Below, in pieces: positions 24,201 through 37,400 of a stretch of 64,000 bases of DNA. The position numbers were made by a program, and so were the translations under genes. The stretch is from Yamagishiella unicocca (taxonomy: Eukaryota; Chlorophyta; Chlorophyceae; Chlamydomonadales; Volvocaceae): positions 1,240,001 to 1,304,000 of the forward strand of contig BDSL01000006.1 in the NCBI GenBank assembly GCA_003116995.1, given 5' to 3'. Each line of letters starts with the position of its first letter. The first letter of the stretch is position 1. The notes below the pieces were generated by a model. The model was not told the origin of the DNA. It saw only the letters and a list, made by a program, of their open reading frames with translations, and ran no database searches.

Positions 24201-26664
24201 GCAGCTGCCAGGAATGATGCAGGTAGCACGATCAACGTGATTGCCTGCCGTTCACATCTAACACGGGCATCACTGCTTCCGCCAGGGATCTTGGGTGGCG
24301 CCGAACGAACATCCATGTCTGTATTCACCCATCATGACCACTATCCCGGACCCGGCGTACTTGAATGGGTAGATGAGCGCTTGCGCCGCTTGCACCGCTG
24401 CTGTGACCGTGTCCCGTGACCGCGCCACAAACACGATCCGCCTCTCCAGCAGCAGGCTTGCTACAAGCGTGAGCATGCCCTCCACTGGCACGTGGAAAAG
24501 CAGGCGCGCCAGCGGGATCCCCGAGTTGTCCTTGCCGTTTCCGCAGTCGGGCGGTACCTGCAGCTCAATGCGGTCCTCAGACCTGCACGTCCGGCATGGT
24601 GGGGGCGACGGGGGATGGGTGCGACAGGCAATGGGTGCGCGTGCTTCTGGTCGCCGTCACAGACCAGGCGAGGAATGGAGACGCCATGGCCCACAAGGCG
24701 ACGGGGAAGCGATGTGATAATGCGCGTCGGTCTGTCCGCATGCGGACGAGGGTGAAGTATACTGCTGTGAGGTAAAACGCGACTGGGAGTTGCGGTCAGC
24801 CAAGGGCAACGTGGCCACAGCGCGCTTCGTAAGCGCTTTCTGGAACCACCTATGTGTACGCAAGCCAGATGGTGGTCGCCAGAACTAGGTGCGTAAACCA
24901 CTTCAGAAGTAGGTGCGTAAACCACTTGCACGCAGTTACGCCCAACCGTCCGCAAATACCACCCAAAGACAGCAGCCTAGGATTAGCCAGGCCATCGGGC
25001 TCGTGCGCTGACAGCTGTCGCGCCCGAGCCCAATACCTTGGCGGTTCCGAAAAAGGGACGTCAACTCTCCTCATCTCCGCTTTCACGCTCACCAGTTCAG
25101 AGCCTCGCCCGAGCTGCTTCCACCCATATAGCGGGGCGGGCTGACGCCCTGCAGACCATGAGTATTCGGCACCATCAATCTGCGAAATCGGAGACAGTAC
25201 AAAACGGGAATGGCAGTCGTGGAGTTATCGAGCAAATAGTGCGGCAGCGGTTGCGGGCACATGCAGACCGGGGTGCGGCAGCACGAAAACACGGGCCTAG
25301 CCGCCAACATAATCATCAAAAGGGCTAATCGCCGTGGCAACAACAAGAGGCCCATGGAACCGCGTCAGTGCGCATGTCATCGCCCGCAGACGTCCTTGGA
25401 GGTCACATAGAAGGTTGGAAACCTAGTCCTTTGATGCGGCCCTGGGCCGCAGACGCCGCGGTTGAGGAAATGACCACTAGTAGCTACAGCTGATATGCAC
25501 CTGGGTAACTTATTGAGCTGTGGGCTGCCGAACTGGGTTGCCACGGGCCCACATTCCATGGGCAAACCTCTGTGCACCCGTCCCACTGCAGTGAGCATCA
25601 TGAGATGCAGCTAACGTGCTGGAAACTTGGGCCCCCCATATTCAATTGCCATGTCTGACATGGATTGCGTGGCTGGGCAAGACGGACATGCTGGGGCCAT
25701 GCTGTGCACACCCGCGGGCATGTCGCCACTGGCTGGCCGTTGCACTCGCTTAACGCACGGCAAGCACAATGGATGTGTGTATGGTCACTTTATGTGCAAG
25801 CCAGAGCGGTTCACTCCCAAGGGCCCATGGACATGCTTTCGAGGCCAAGACCTCCACACCGCCAGCACGGGGGCCATAGCCATGCGCACGAGCTGAGATG
25901 CAAACGCTTCAGAGGTGTGGGGAGTAGGATCAGGTTGCAACACGCTGGGTTCGGGTTGCTGCGGATGCTTGCCTGAGGACCTCGCCAGGTGCTGGGTTTG
26001 TGGCTAACTGCTTCCGCAGGTCCACGATGAAGGCGCCAAGCTGAGAGTCCAGCGGCAGCTCCTCGTGCTTAGAATCCAGGAGCCCATCATATCCCTTCAG
26101 GATCTGCTCTGCGACTTGCAACACCTGCAGGCGGGATAGACAGGACATCAAAATGGCTGCCACCTTGGCGTTTCGTCTCTGCGCCCAACGCCAAATCTGC
26201 GTTAGATTTTGCGTGATGTCATATGACAAAGCTCACCTTGAAAAAGAAGTTGCACCAAGGGTTCTCCGCAACGATGCACAGCACCTGTGGGTAACGCGCC
26301 TTGCTCCCAACCCGTGGCGCAGGTGGGAAAATCTGACGACAAAAGCCGGTATACCTCTGTCCATCGTTGTGTGTGAGCGTAAATGTATACTCCTGCGCGC
26401 CAGCGAGCTGCGACCGTGATGCCGGGCCGCATGGAAGAACCCCCCCCCCCCGCACACTTCGCAATGCTGCCGCACCTCCGAGGCTTGCACCTCTTTTGGT
26501 TGTACGGCTTCAGGTCCCAGCGGAAAGCAGAACGAGCACAGCAGCTGTTCGTTGAAGTCCACGCCCTCGCACCCATCCGTTGCTGCCTTGTAGCGAAGGT
26601 AGATGACAGGGGTCTTGGTGCGAGACTCCACTCGTAGCCGTGCTACAAAAAATAGGAGATACAT
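18292..26664 (-). CDS. DENN-domain protein (Rab GEF type), about 1356 aa
   Basis: Eleven exons on the minus strand (26664-26476, 26392-26237, 26124-25981, 24557-24361, 23844-23552, 22949-22643, 22364-21760, 21415-21340, 21178-20605, 20331-19758, 19247-18292) give an open frame. The u-DENN part (residues about 10-115) has TPVIYLRYKA, LLCSFCFPLG and YTFTLTHNDGQRYTGFCRQ. The core DENN (about 170-325) has VASLLLERRIVFVARSR, ALIYPFKWHHIYLPILPRDL and VDYLAAPMPFLVGLTSDM. The d-DENN part has YFVRLFGSYRRFI and FLNAMRHSQLYQMFI. DENN proteins exchange nucleotide on Rab GTPases in membrane traffic. The long C-terminal half is low complexity, with one NPF motif (about residue 550) and two DPF motifs in the last exon. 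The exon 8/9 junction (21340 to 21178) is the least certain. Intron 3 is 1.4 kb. Confidence 0.9.
24558..25980. other. Large intron 3 of the DENN gene
   Basis: This 1.4-kb intron holds no coding exon that I can join. At 24886-24927 an 18-bp sequence (taggtgcgtaaaccactt) occurs twice with a 24-bp period. The length suggests an old insertion, but no terminal repeats were found. Confidence 0.45.
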
Positions 26665-29534
26665 TCCTGCTGCCGCTCGCCGCTATCGAAACTTGTAAGG
26701 GCGCAGCCGCGCGAGGTGGGGACGTGACTCCGTGGGCATTTTAAAATCAAATTCTATGGCTTTCTGATATTACAGCAAGGTAGGAAGACAGTTTTGCTAG
26801 GCTAGATCGCCAAAGGCGGCATACACGAGGAGTGATGGCTATCATGCCAGCGAGTGTGCAACTTTTGAAGAGAATAAATAGGGATCTAGCACTGCTGTGA
26901 CGAGGAGGCTAGCCTAAGGTGTAAATATCTTGTGGCTCGGACTATTGGACTACATGACGAATACGCATAGGAGGCCCATCCCGCACGCCCATCTCCCCGC
27001 CAGGCCCAGGCCCTCTAATCCTCTAAACACGCTTAGTATCAAGCCAAAAACTGTTTCGGTAGCGTTCAACCCGCCGTCAGCATTACCACACTTCGGCGGA
27101 CAACACACACGGACGTCCACAGACACAACCGACATCAACCGACAAAAGGCCTCCTTACTGTACAACACATGTTCGGGTAACGAGGGACACCTGGCCCACA
27201 AGCTACTTGTCTGCAGTAAGTACAGTAGGGACTGTTAACACTTCTCGCCATAAACTTCTCCGTGTAGGTAGAGCGAGCCGCCGGGGTGTGATGGGGTGAC
27301 AGGGTGTCCCACCAACTGGCACCAACTGACTGTACCTGACCACCTCGTGATGCGGCCCCCTGGGATGATTTCAGGGTTCACTAATACGCGAATGCTTGTG
27401 CCGTTCATACCATCCCAACGTCCCGAAGTTGGCGGTAGTATGGGCGCGATTCAAGCCAGCATTTTAACGCAGGCCGTGGCGCATGTCGCATAGCTAGGCA
27501 TAGCTCCAGTGTGACAGCGACACAGAATTAGGTTGGCCACCCGGTTTGCCGCGATCTACATTGGGGCAGGCAAGATTGTTGGGCTACACGTTGCCAGGCG
27601 TACTGTAATGGAGGGAGGCTGTACCATTTGTGTGCGCTGCGCATTGGTGCGACATTAAATGCATTGGGGCCAAGCCCGCTCTAACTACTCTGCGCAGTAC
27701 AATTGAATGCCCTAAAAGCATGGAGGCGCAGAGGGATATGATTCGAACTACACGCACGCTAGTAGGGCCACGTGGCACCCTGGCTCTCCATGCTAATCTG
27801 ACAGTCGTGCCAGTATTTTGCAGCCCTGAAGGGCCTTGCGTCGCGGACCCCATTCCATCATGAAACTCCATAATTTGTGGGCAGTGGCTGTATACCTGGT
27901 GCCTACAAGGTCTACTGGCTATACTGGATAGGCCGCGTGTGCAGGCGCCGGTAGGGCTACCGTTAACGTGATTCCTTGCAAGGCTACCGTTAACGTGACT
28001 CCTTGCAAGTCCTAAACCAACAACAAAATGGGTCCACCGGATGGGGTCGGAAGTCATTCCCTGGCAACGCAATATAACTGACCAGTAGTGCTGGAGGATG
28101 CTCCTCCAGAGAGACGTACAGGCAAAGGCTGTCAACCCCTGTCAACCCTCGGAACCATATCAGCGTGCTAGCTGCAAACTGACAAGTCGCCAGTGTTGCG
28201 CAGGCCAAGCGCCACTAAAGATGCGCGGAGGCCATGCAATCCTGCATAATGCTGCAAACTCCATAACGCCTTTCGCGGTGCCATGGGGGCCTGTACGGGT
28301 TCGCATAGTGACAGGAATAGCAGGAATCAGGTATCGCAGTTCGGATGGCTGATACACGCCCACCATTCAAGCGAATGGGCCCTATGGGCGTGGTAATAGG
28401 AGTGGCAGGGCCAACTCGACGTAACCGCAACGCTCACACCTATCGATCACAGGGTTGGGTCGTGTACGAGAGACGACGAGAGCATACCATGGGTGCAGGA
28501 AGCTCGCAAGACACCTCACTATGCTTTGATAGACAGATCCAGGAATTCAACGTCGCTTGCGTCTACCTGCGCCCGTCTCGCCCCCACTGGAGGGTTGGTT
28601 TGCCACAGACGCCAGCCAGTTCCAGCTAGTGACTCGTTGTGAACCCGTGCGAACTAAGTGCATCGAACGGAAGCAGAGTCAGTATGTACTACGTATCCAA
28701 ATGCGCACTTTGGCAAGGATATCTTGTTGTCTACGTTCCTGAATGACTAACAATCGATATGTACGACATCCCCTGATACCCGTGATGATTGGCCAATACA
28801 CAGTCTTGATGCAACAATGCAAGCCCGCCAATGATTGCACTGCGATCGTGCGTGTTTTCCTGGCCTTACTGATCTTGCACTTTGCGCGGTCTTCGAGCCT
28901 GACAAGGGGGGGATAATCAATGGTCTGAACTGGCGGGTCATCCATTGGGCTACGGGTGAACATGCTGATAAACGATACATTAGCCTCAACGTTTTTTGTT
29001 ATAGGATGTGCGAGCATAACACGACGATGGTCGGCGTAACAGTCATCATATCATGTACCATCAAAATGAAGTGCAAAAAGGTGCACCTCAGCAGTTGACA
29101 GCCTTGAAATGAACTAGTATGCGAACCCGTAATCCCCATCGTTGTCGTTCCAAACAAGTTTTTGCGCGAATGACATAAGACGGCGTGGAACGCTTATCCT
29201 TTGGACGTTGTCATACGATTTATAAAGGGGATCGGTTGTAATCAAGGTTTGGTGGGTAGCATGCGTCGATAAGACGTTATTTTCACTCCGTACGGGAGAG
29301 TCCGTGTATAGAAGCAACGTGACAAATTTTGCCTCTCGCCCGTATGATTAAATAACTTAAGTAGGTACAAATTCTACGTCAGTAAGATATAAACTCGGCG
29401 AACACCAAGCTGCAAGGCGAAAGGGGCAAGACAGTCGCCGAAATCGCGTGGCTAAGCTCGCGGCACCTGGCTCAGCAGATGCCCATCTTGCGTTAGGCAC
29501 ATCTTGCCGGGGCCTCGCTTAGGTGTAGGGCTGA
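26665..29534. other. 2.9-kb spacer between divergent DENN and PPR genes
   Basis: It should hold both promoters. Composition is less GC-rich than the genes. Short open frames lack motifs. A two-copy 27-bp direct repeat is listed separately. No RNA gene was recognised. Confidence 0.5.
27955..28008. repeat. 27-bp direct tandem duplication
   Basis: Two adjacent 27-bp copies beginning ggctaccgttaacgtga, differing at one base (attcc versus actcc). Confidence 0.9.
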
Positions 29535-32500
29535 ATGAGACCCGACGGGCGGCTCAGCAACGCGCCACCACAGCCTAACAACGAGGAGCTAAGGCAACGC
29601 TGGATGGCGGATGAACGCGCCTACTATGCAAGCATGAACTATGGCAGGCAGCCGGAGGGCCAGCACCAGCACCACCAGCACCACCAGGTGCCGCACCACC
29701 AGCAGCGTCCCGGCGCCACCCCTTACCATCCGGGTCCTCCGCCACAGCAGGCGCCGGCGGTAGGCTGGGGTGGTCAGGCTATTCAAGAACCATCTGGATA
29801 CCGAGTTCCCTGGTTTGGGCGGAGCCGGTCGAAGTATGGGGGCGGCAAGAATGGCAAGAAAGGCGGGGATCAGCTGTATCCCGGCGGGCAGGGCAGATTC
29901 GGTGGCCCCGGCGGCGCAGGTCCGTCATCTAGAGGTGGCGAAGACGCGTTGTCCGTGGAGGAGATGGCGGTAATTGTTCAGAAGTTGCAGCCAAATGAGC
30001 CGCTACCGGAGGTCATTTTCCGTGCTCTACACCACGTGGACAGCCGTGCGGTGGCACTGCTGCTGAAGGACCTCAGTCGTCTTGGAAAGGACCGACGCGC
30101 CATGGAGCTTTTTGATTGGCTGCGCTCCGCAAACGAGCGCAGCCCGCTGCGGGCGCTGTGCGACGTTTACAGCTACACCGCTACCATTTCGCTCTGTATC
30201 CATGGCCAGGATGTCGATCGTGCCCTTGAGCTTATGCAAGAGATGCGGTCACGAAATATTGAGCGGAACGTGCACACCTACACCGCATTGATGGTGAGCC
30301 CGCTGCTTATGGGGGAGCGACGCGGCACTATGCCATACATATCACAATCCTCTTTTTTTTGCAGAACGTTTGCATCAAGTGTGGAAAGCTCTCTCTCGCG
30401 CTGGACATCTATAACTCCATGCGGGCAGTGAACTGCATGCCCAACGTCGTCACCTACAACACGCTTGTGGACGTCTACGGAAAGCTTGGGCAATGGGAGC
30501 GCGCGATTCATGTGCTGGACTTGATGAAGCATGAGGTAGGCTGTTCCTTGCAGCGGTTCGCTGGACCTGTAGCTGGCGCTTGAAGCGCTTACTGTTACGA
30601 ATGCGCGCTCAACATGCACATGTTACGTGCGTGCAGGGGGTGGAGCCTGTCCTGCGCACGTACAACACGCTCATAATCGCATGCAACATGTGCAACCAGC
30701 CACGCGAGGCGTTAGCTGTCTACCAGCGGCTGCTGGCGGATGGATTTTCGCCGAATTCGACTACGTACAATGCGTTGATCAGTGCGTATGGCAAGACTAC
30801 ACAGCTGGGGAAGGCACTGGAGCTCTATCAGGAGATGTTGCGCCAAAACATGGACCGCAGCGTCATCACGTACAGCTCCCTCATCAGTGCCTGCGAGAAG
30901 GCAGGGCAGTGGGAGACGGCACTGCGCATTTTCAATGAGATGCAGCAGGACAACTGTGTGCCGAACACTGTCACCTATAACTCATTGGTGACGGCGTGCG
31001 CACAAGGTGAGATACCGCTTGACCCGGCATGGTCGGGGCGCATGGCACTTCACGTGTTGTTGGCATGCCGCAGGTGGCCAATGGGAGAAGGCTACGGAGG
31101 TTTTCGAGCAGATGAACGCGCATGGCTGCACGCCGGACGGTGAGGTTCGGGGATGCCAGGCGTGGAACTTGTGTTGGCATTCAAATTGGTGCAAGGCACT
31201 ATGGACCCAGGAATACCTCGGACAGCACCTGACGTATCATAAGAACAGCTTCGAGCCATTTGCGTTGCAGCTGTGCAACAGGCGTGTTTGACCCATTTCG
31301 CAAACAGCGACTTACTCCCTAAATCTTGCTTGTTGATGGTCTCCACCTGCATGCTGCCGTCTTGGGCTGGAAATGCCGCGCGCGCACACACCAATGTTGC
31401 GTCCGCGTGCCATCCTGCAGTTGTCACATACACCGCGCTTATTAGCGCCTATGAGCGCGGGGGCCAGTGGCAGAAAGCCCTGGAGGCGTTCCACAAGATG
31501 TGTGTGCAGGGCTGCAAGCCTGACGCTATCGTCTACAACGCCATCATCGACACGCTCTGGGAGACGGGAATTATCTGGGCGCAGGGCAAGGCGCTGCAGC
31601 TCTTCCTGACCGCAGTACAGCAGGGGCACTTCCGCCAAGAGCCTCTGGTGCGCCGTCCTGGCCGTGTCGAGGTCAACCTGCACGCCATGACTGCGGGGGT
31701 CGCCATGGTGTGCCTCTACTGCTGGCTTTTGGAGCTCAAGTAGGTATAAGCCGCAGCGAGGCTTAAAAACGAGTGGGCAGTGTATAGGTTATACCGTCCT
31801 GGCAGGTGACGGGATAGCAACACGCACAGGTGGAACACGACATTACAGCTCCAACGACAACACTGCCAGCGCAGCGTAACAATCGATCATGCAGTATTTC
31901 GCATCCACGCGATGATAGGTCACCACAGCCAGCTGTGTGCCAGGAGTCGCTATGGATGTTGCGGTTACCGTTCGTGTCCCACGCCCTGGATGAAGTTATG
32001 CTGTATGTTGTCGCTGCCAATTCGCCTGTTGCTGTGGCTGCTGCTGCAACAGGCGCATCGCTGCGGAAAATAGCCCACAGCACCTTCCGGTGGTATTGGC
32101 AATCGTGACTGATATGGGCAAGGCCAGCCGCGAGCAGGGCAACTGCATCGTCAAGGAGGCAGTGGCGGCTATGATGAGCTTTTGGGACGCGCCCTTCCGG
32201 TACGTGTGTGTTATATCATCTAAAACACGTAGTAGGACGGCACTCGTGCGCGCATCGAGGAGACTAGTGTACGTGAGGTCTCGCAAGTAATGCTGATACC
32301 TGATGCTTTGCTGTTACGCAGGCTGGTGCAGGACGGTGTATACGCATCTGTGCTGGAGGCCGGCGGGATGCAGGTTGCGGAATGGGTCACCAGCACGTCG
32401 TTCAACGCGCAGCTGGCAAGCCTGTTTCCGATCACCGACAGCAGCAAGGTACCATACTGCATGGTATTGTATCGTACCATCGTTGTTCGATGGCATATCA

Positions 32501-34486
32501 CCATGAAAGTGACGTATGTGCTTGCGCTTGCCCTCTTTAGTTGGGAGCGAAAATGAACCAAACCTTAGACGCTGACTGGGGATGCTCCGACTCACTTTGC
32601 CGGGCCGCTCGCCTAGTTAAATCTTTCCACTGATGGCTCCAGGTTACTGGGGACGCAGTCTGTCCTGTCATCCTTCCCTAAAACTGCAGGATGGACATTC
32701 ATGAGAATGTACGTCCACCCATTGCTTCCATTGTGACACGGCCGCCCATCCCCTCTTGCAGATGACGGAGGAGATGTATGTAATGCGTGAGCAGCAAGTC
32801 ACGCAGGAGTGCCAAGAGGCTTTCGCGGCCGTGCAGCACTTCGAGAACACGCACGGCCTTGTGCTGTCCAACATGAGCCCGGGCTATGTGGAGCAGCGCC
32901 CAGTCCTCATATCTCGGCTTTTGGACCTGAGCTCCAAACTGAGCCTGCGGGATGAGGTAGTGCACGACGCGGTGTTGCTGATGGACCGGACAGCCTCGCA
33001 GGCGAAGCAGGTGCCTGAGGATGTGCTGCCCTTGGTGGGCGTTGCCGCGCTGATCATTGCGGCTAAGCAAGGCGATAGCAGCGACCGGGTGCCGACGAAC
33101 GCCGAAATTGAGCAGATCACAGGTGGGTGGTTCAACCGCCGGCTTGCATTATGTGGTCGAATGCGACATGGCAGGACGTACTCGGCATTGTTTACACGAA
33201 GGACATTTATTGTACGACGTTGAACAGTGTGCTGGACAGTTTCATAGGTTTCGTTTGGACAGGCATGATTGCGCCGGTTCCCTAGAAGGTGTTTCTACCT
33301 TTAGATTGTACGCGGTCGTTGTACCGAATCTACGTCTCCAATGGAGATAAACCTACCCTACGAACGGGTGTGCATGTGGGTCACTGAGGTTTGGCCTTCA
33401 CCTTTGGGGCGCTTTGGCGCGTTGCTCCGAGCTTGCTACCTTGTTAGGAGACCATTTACCATGGTACCTTCCGTTAATGATGTATGCTCCTGCTCCTTTT
33501 GCCGTTCAGAGCTTCCCGCAACTGCTGTTGCAAAAATGGAGTGGAATATCCGCGGCTTGTTGACCGACGACATCTCAGCCATCTCCACCATGCGCTGCCT
33601 CAAGGTATACCTGGAGCGCCTGGGCTACCGATACCTCGATAAGCAGGACGTCTACGGCATGGCGGGCTTCGCAATCATGCTAGCCGTGGAGTCGCTGTAC
33701 GACCTTTCCCTGCTTAACTGTCGGCCATCCGTGGTGGCTGCCGCCATCCTGTACGCCGAGCGCCGTTTGCGTGGCGCCGTGCCGTTCTGGCCGTCTATGC
33801 TGTCCAAGCTGACTGGATACCACGACATGTCAACTCCGGAGCTGACGGTGGCGGTGCGCGTTGCGCAGAAGCTGTCGCGCAAGCTGGTCTACGCGCAGAT
33901 GTACAAAGCGCAGCTCATTCAGCTGGCAGGTCAGGCGGGACCCTCTGCTGGGCCAGTGTCAGTGGCGCCCGAGCTAGCCAGCGGCCCACCGGGAGGCGCT
34001 GCTGGGCCCATAGTCGTGGTTGGAGTGCGCGCGCATATGCCTCCTCGTGCCGCCCCTATCATGGGTGGACCGCTAGGCGGCGCAGCAGGCGCTGGCGTCA
34101 TTGCGCCTCCACCTCCCCCGCCGGTTCAGTCAGTTCTGCAGCCGCCCGCATCGCACGGAGGTGCGCACGCGACAGCGGCGGCACAGTGGCAGCAGGGGCG
34201 GTACGACCGCCTGGGGCAGAATCCGACGGGCGTGCCTACGTCCTCGGACCCAACGACAGGTCTGGTAGTCGTCGCGGCTGCAGCCGCCGCCAGCGCTGGG
34301 CCCAATACCTCGGCTGTAGCGCAGCAGGATGACGGGGCAGCGATTAAGGCGCTGACGCAAGCGATGCAGGGCCTGGCAACTGGTCAGCGCGGTCTTCAGG
34401 CTGGCAACCAAGCTGCGCTTGAACAATGGCAGCGGCTGGGCGCAGGGAGTGAGGAGGGTGGGGAGGGCCCAGGGCCAGTCAGGTAA
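29535..34486 (+). CDS. PPR-SMR-cyclin fusion protein, about 1091 aa
   Basis: Nine exons (29535-30293, 30365-30535, 30637-31006, 31074-31139, 31421-31739, 32074-32199, 32322-32448, 32762-33122, 33510-34486) join in phase. After a His/Gln/Gly-rich N-terminus come eight consecutive 35-residue P-class PPR motifs (residues about 211-490; for example VVTYNTLVDVYGKLGQWERA), flanked by weaker ones. Next is an SMR-like domain: VNLHAMTAGVAMVCLYCWLL, then VVLAIVTDMGKASREQGN and IVKEAVAAMM. The C-terminal part has two cyclin folds: RPVLISRLLDLSSKLSLRDE with VAALIIAAKQG, and TMRCLKVYLERLGYRYL with RPSVVAAAILYAERRLRG. The tail is Ala/Pro/Gln-rich. PPR arrays bind organelle RNA, SMR domains can be nucleases, and cyclin folds bind kinases or transcription factors. 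No clear transit peptide is seen at this ATG, so an upstream exon is possible. Exon phases through all three domains argue for one gene, not read-through. Confidence 0.9.
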
Positions 34487-37400
34487 TTGAGTCTCGGGTT
34501 AACAAGATTGGCGACTACACCGGTGTGTGGTCATTGCGTGGGACAGGGGATGCGTCGGCGAAGACGAACACAACGGCCGCTGCTTGGCCGTGGGAAGGCC
34601 CCAGATCTGCCGCATCCGTGCGCTGGGATGGCGGTACCTGTTGGGAAAGCAGGCAATCAAATGCTACGCTACGTGATATCTGTACTAGGTTAGAGAGCCT
34701 GATAATCTCAATCCAATAGGGATACGGTTGACACAGGCAAATAGGTTAGTATCGTCGGCCCAGCGAACTCGCGCTTTGGCAGGACTGGGGGGTGGTTGGG
34801 GTGGTTGGTAAATTATCACGACGACACGAAAGCCGGAGTTGGCGGCCCTTGCGGACTGCTTACTCTCATTCACCCATCACGCACGACGCACGAGGATGAT
34901 GTCCCCGGAGGACGTATGCAAGCTATTGAAGAACTAATGGCGCGCCTGGGACCCAGAATGAGGTTGGGGGTCAAGGTAGACCCGGTGGCACGTTGCTTTG
35001 TGCGGTGGGGACGCAGCCCACTCAGACTGCCTGGGCAGCGGCGACAAGTCCTTTACTTGGGGAGGGGGCACGATGCGCCCTTTGGCTTGCGTCACTTCGC
35101 TTGCGGATGTGGCAGCTTTGGCCGGCTGCGGCTGTCGTTTACCTTGGAATTGGGGCATTTCGGCTTGTGTAATGCAAGGCGCAACACTCGACTTCCTGTT
35201 GCAGGGATGTGTTGTACGGTCGTGAGAGATCGAAGCGCAAACTTATCAAGTGCGCTAGGGGGCATAAACTGTGGAATTTTGCTTCGCTGTGGGGAGTACG
35301 ATTTGCGTGCGGCAGAATTGAGGGCACTCATATCAGGTGGAATAATTGTGAGGCGCATGCTGCCGCGAGGGAACTTAAGGGGGTTTGGTGATGCGCAAGG
35401 ATGCTTGGGTTGCATGAGGCGGGCTTGGCAGGGAACTGGGAGAGTAAAGGTGTGCGTGTTTTCCTTCCAGTATCCCAGTGCTTGGGTGACTACAGAGCGG
35501 AGTCTAGGCAGGAGGCGGGGTCCCAGCGGGCTGCCGTTGCGTGTGCGTAGGCGCTTGATCCGCAATACGCTACGTCACCCACGGAAGGTTATGTTTATAG
35601 GCGAAAAGACCGTGGGATGAAGTAAGAACATTAATGCCTATTCAAGTCCTTGTCTATGTGTTCCCGGGTCTGTTGGTATGTTCGTCAATTCGTTTATATC
35701 TGCACATGCTGTCCTGCACGATATGCGCTCTGTCTCGTGCTCCGTGTGCACTTGATCAGCATAACGACCTGCCCACGGCGTGCTGCGTGGTGTTGCTTGC
35801 TGATAAGTCTGTAAAGAGCCAGTATTCGGTCATTCTTCTTCCCTTTGGTCGGCGCCAAAAAGGTATATGATACTCGTCAGGACAACGCTCCAGCCAGCGG
35901 ACCAGCCAGCGGACTCGCCGACACTGTGATCAGGGCTAGGAACTACTCTTCCAGTACCGCGGGGCGGGGTCCCTAATGGCCTCATCGTAGGGAGGATGTG
36001 TCCGGTATATGCACGGTTAAGGGTTTTCGGAGGGGATGGCACGTGTTCGTGAGGGGTATGCACGGTTACGTTTTGGTTCGGATGGGATGGCAGATGGATT
36101 CAGTGTCCATTAACGACGGATGCTGGGGAGGTCTTTGTGTGGTAGAGCACCGCCACGCTCTTCCCCAAGCTGTCGATGTGGTATAGAACAAGGCAAAACA
36201 GGTACACCGCGTGCGTTTGTTTGACGTTACCTTAATGCGGGCAGTGTATACCCTGTGGGCTCTGTCACTTACAGCTCGGTCGTCGGGAGACAGCCATTGC
36301 AGGAATGGAGGTGGAGCACAAAGTTTTGTCATGTGCATATCATGGCGCCCGTGCTCACAGTAGTCCCGAAACAGGTAATGCTCAAGACAAAGCTGGATAG
36401 GGGTACACGAACTTCGGTGGTATGCTGAGGACGGATGAGGCTGCAGACTACTTCCAAGTCCCCCCGTGTTGGCGGGCTTATGCGCTGCTGCTTGGCATGA
36501 GCTGCCGGGCCAAGTGCTGCTATTACCGCGCAGCGAGTGCAGCAATGAAGCTAATGGTGCACGCCATGCTGATGCCTGATTCCGTCACAGGAGCGTGCCA
36601 GTCTCTCCGTGTCTTGCCTCATGCCGACGCTGTTCCAGCGTTAGAATGGAAGCATGGCACCATTAAATTTAGTTGCTGCAAGCGCTATACTCGGAGGGTT
36701 GTCTACCTTGCACAAGCACGTACACGTACTTGTCCGGGGACCCGAAATCTATGACGGTTCTTCACCGTCATTTTCACGAATTTATACGCGAGTACCGGTA
36801 ATCACACATGTATGACCACTATTCGCTTTTGCGTTTTGAACGCAGCCGTTCCGTATTCACTTGTCCGGTCTCATGCACGCCACGAAAGGACGGGCACAAC
36901 ACGGAGTGACGACTGCGACCTGGTGCGAACCGTGGGCCGTAGTTGCCAGCCAGGCTCACAATATGAGCTGCTCTACTTTCAAGGCACGCATATATTTACC
37001 CCCATCAAATAAACATACAATCGACCTTTCCCTCGCTCTGATAAAGTCGCAGCAGGACCTGCTGTCTCTTCCCCGGCCAGTGTTTGGCGCGTGGCACATG
37101 TAAAAGAAATTTCCCGGCCCTCGTCAGCCAGGCTGTAGCAACACGTAAATATCGCGCTTTCATTCGACTAATTTGTCTCAAGCAGGCACTGACAGCGACC
37201 TCGCTCGTTCGGGCGAGGCCTCCGTTAGGAGCTGTGTTGCTCCGTACCCGGCCCCGTAGTTGCCCACGGCCCACACCCGTCACTTGTAGACTGCCCCCAT
37301 CTGAAAGGTATGCTACTACCGACATACACACAAACACACCCTACTTGGTATGCTTCCAGCGTAGGGGATTTTCAACACGCATGGTGTAGGACATAGGGCG

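Noticed and set aside
27584..28135. Minus-strand frame of 183 codons in the DENN/PPR spacer
   Set aside because: It includes the 27-bp duplication as a repeated NHVNGS-like peptide and has no other support.
31740..31743. TAG after LLELK as the natural end of the PPR protein
   Set aside because: The stop overlaps a good GT donor, and splicing from 31739 to 32074 continues the SMR domain in phase.
34796..35620. Plus-strand open frame of 274 codons
   Set aside because: No motif, no plausible splice partners, and erratic composition; length alone is not evidence at this GC content.
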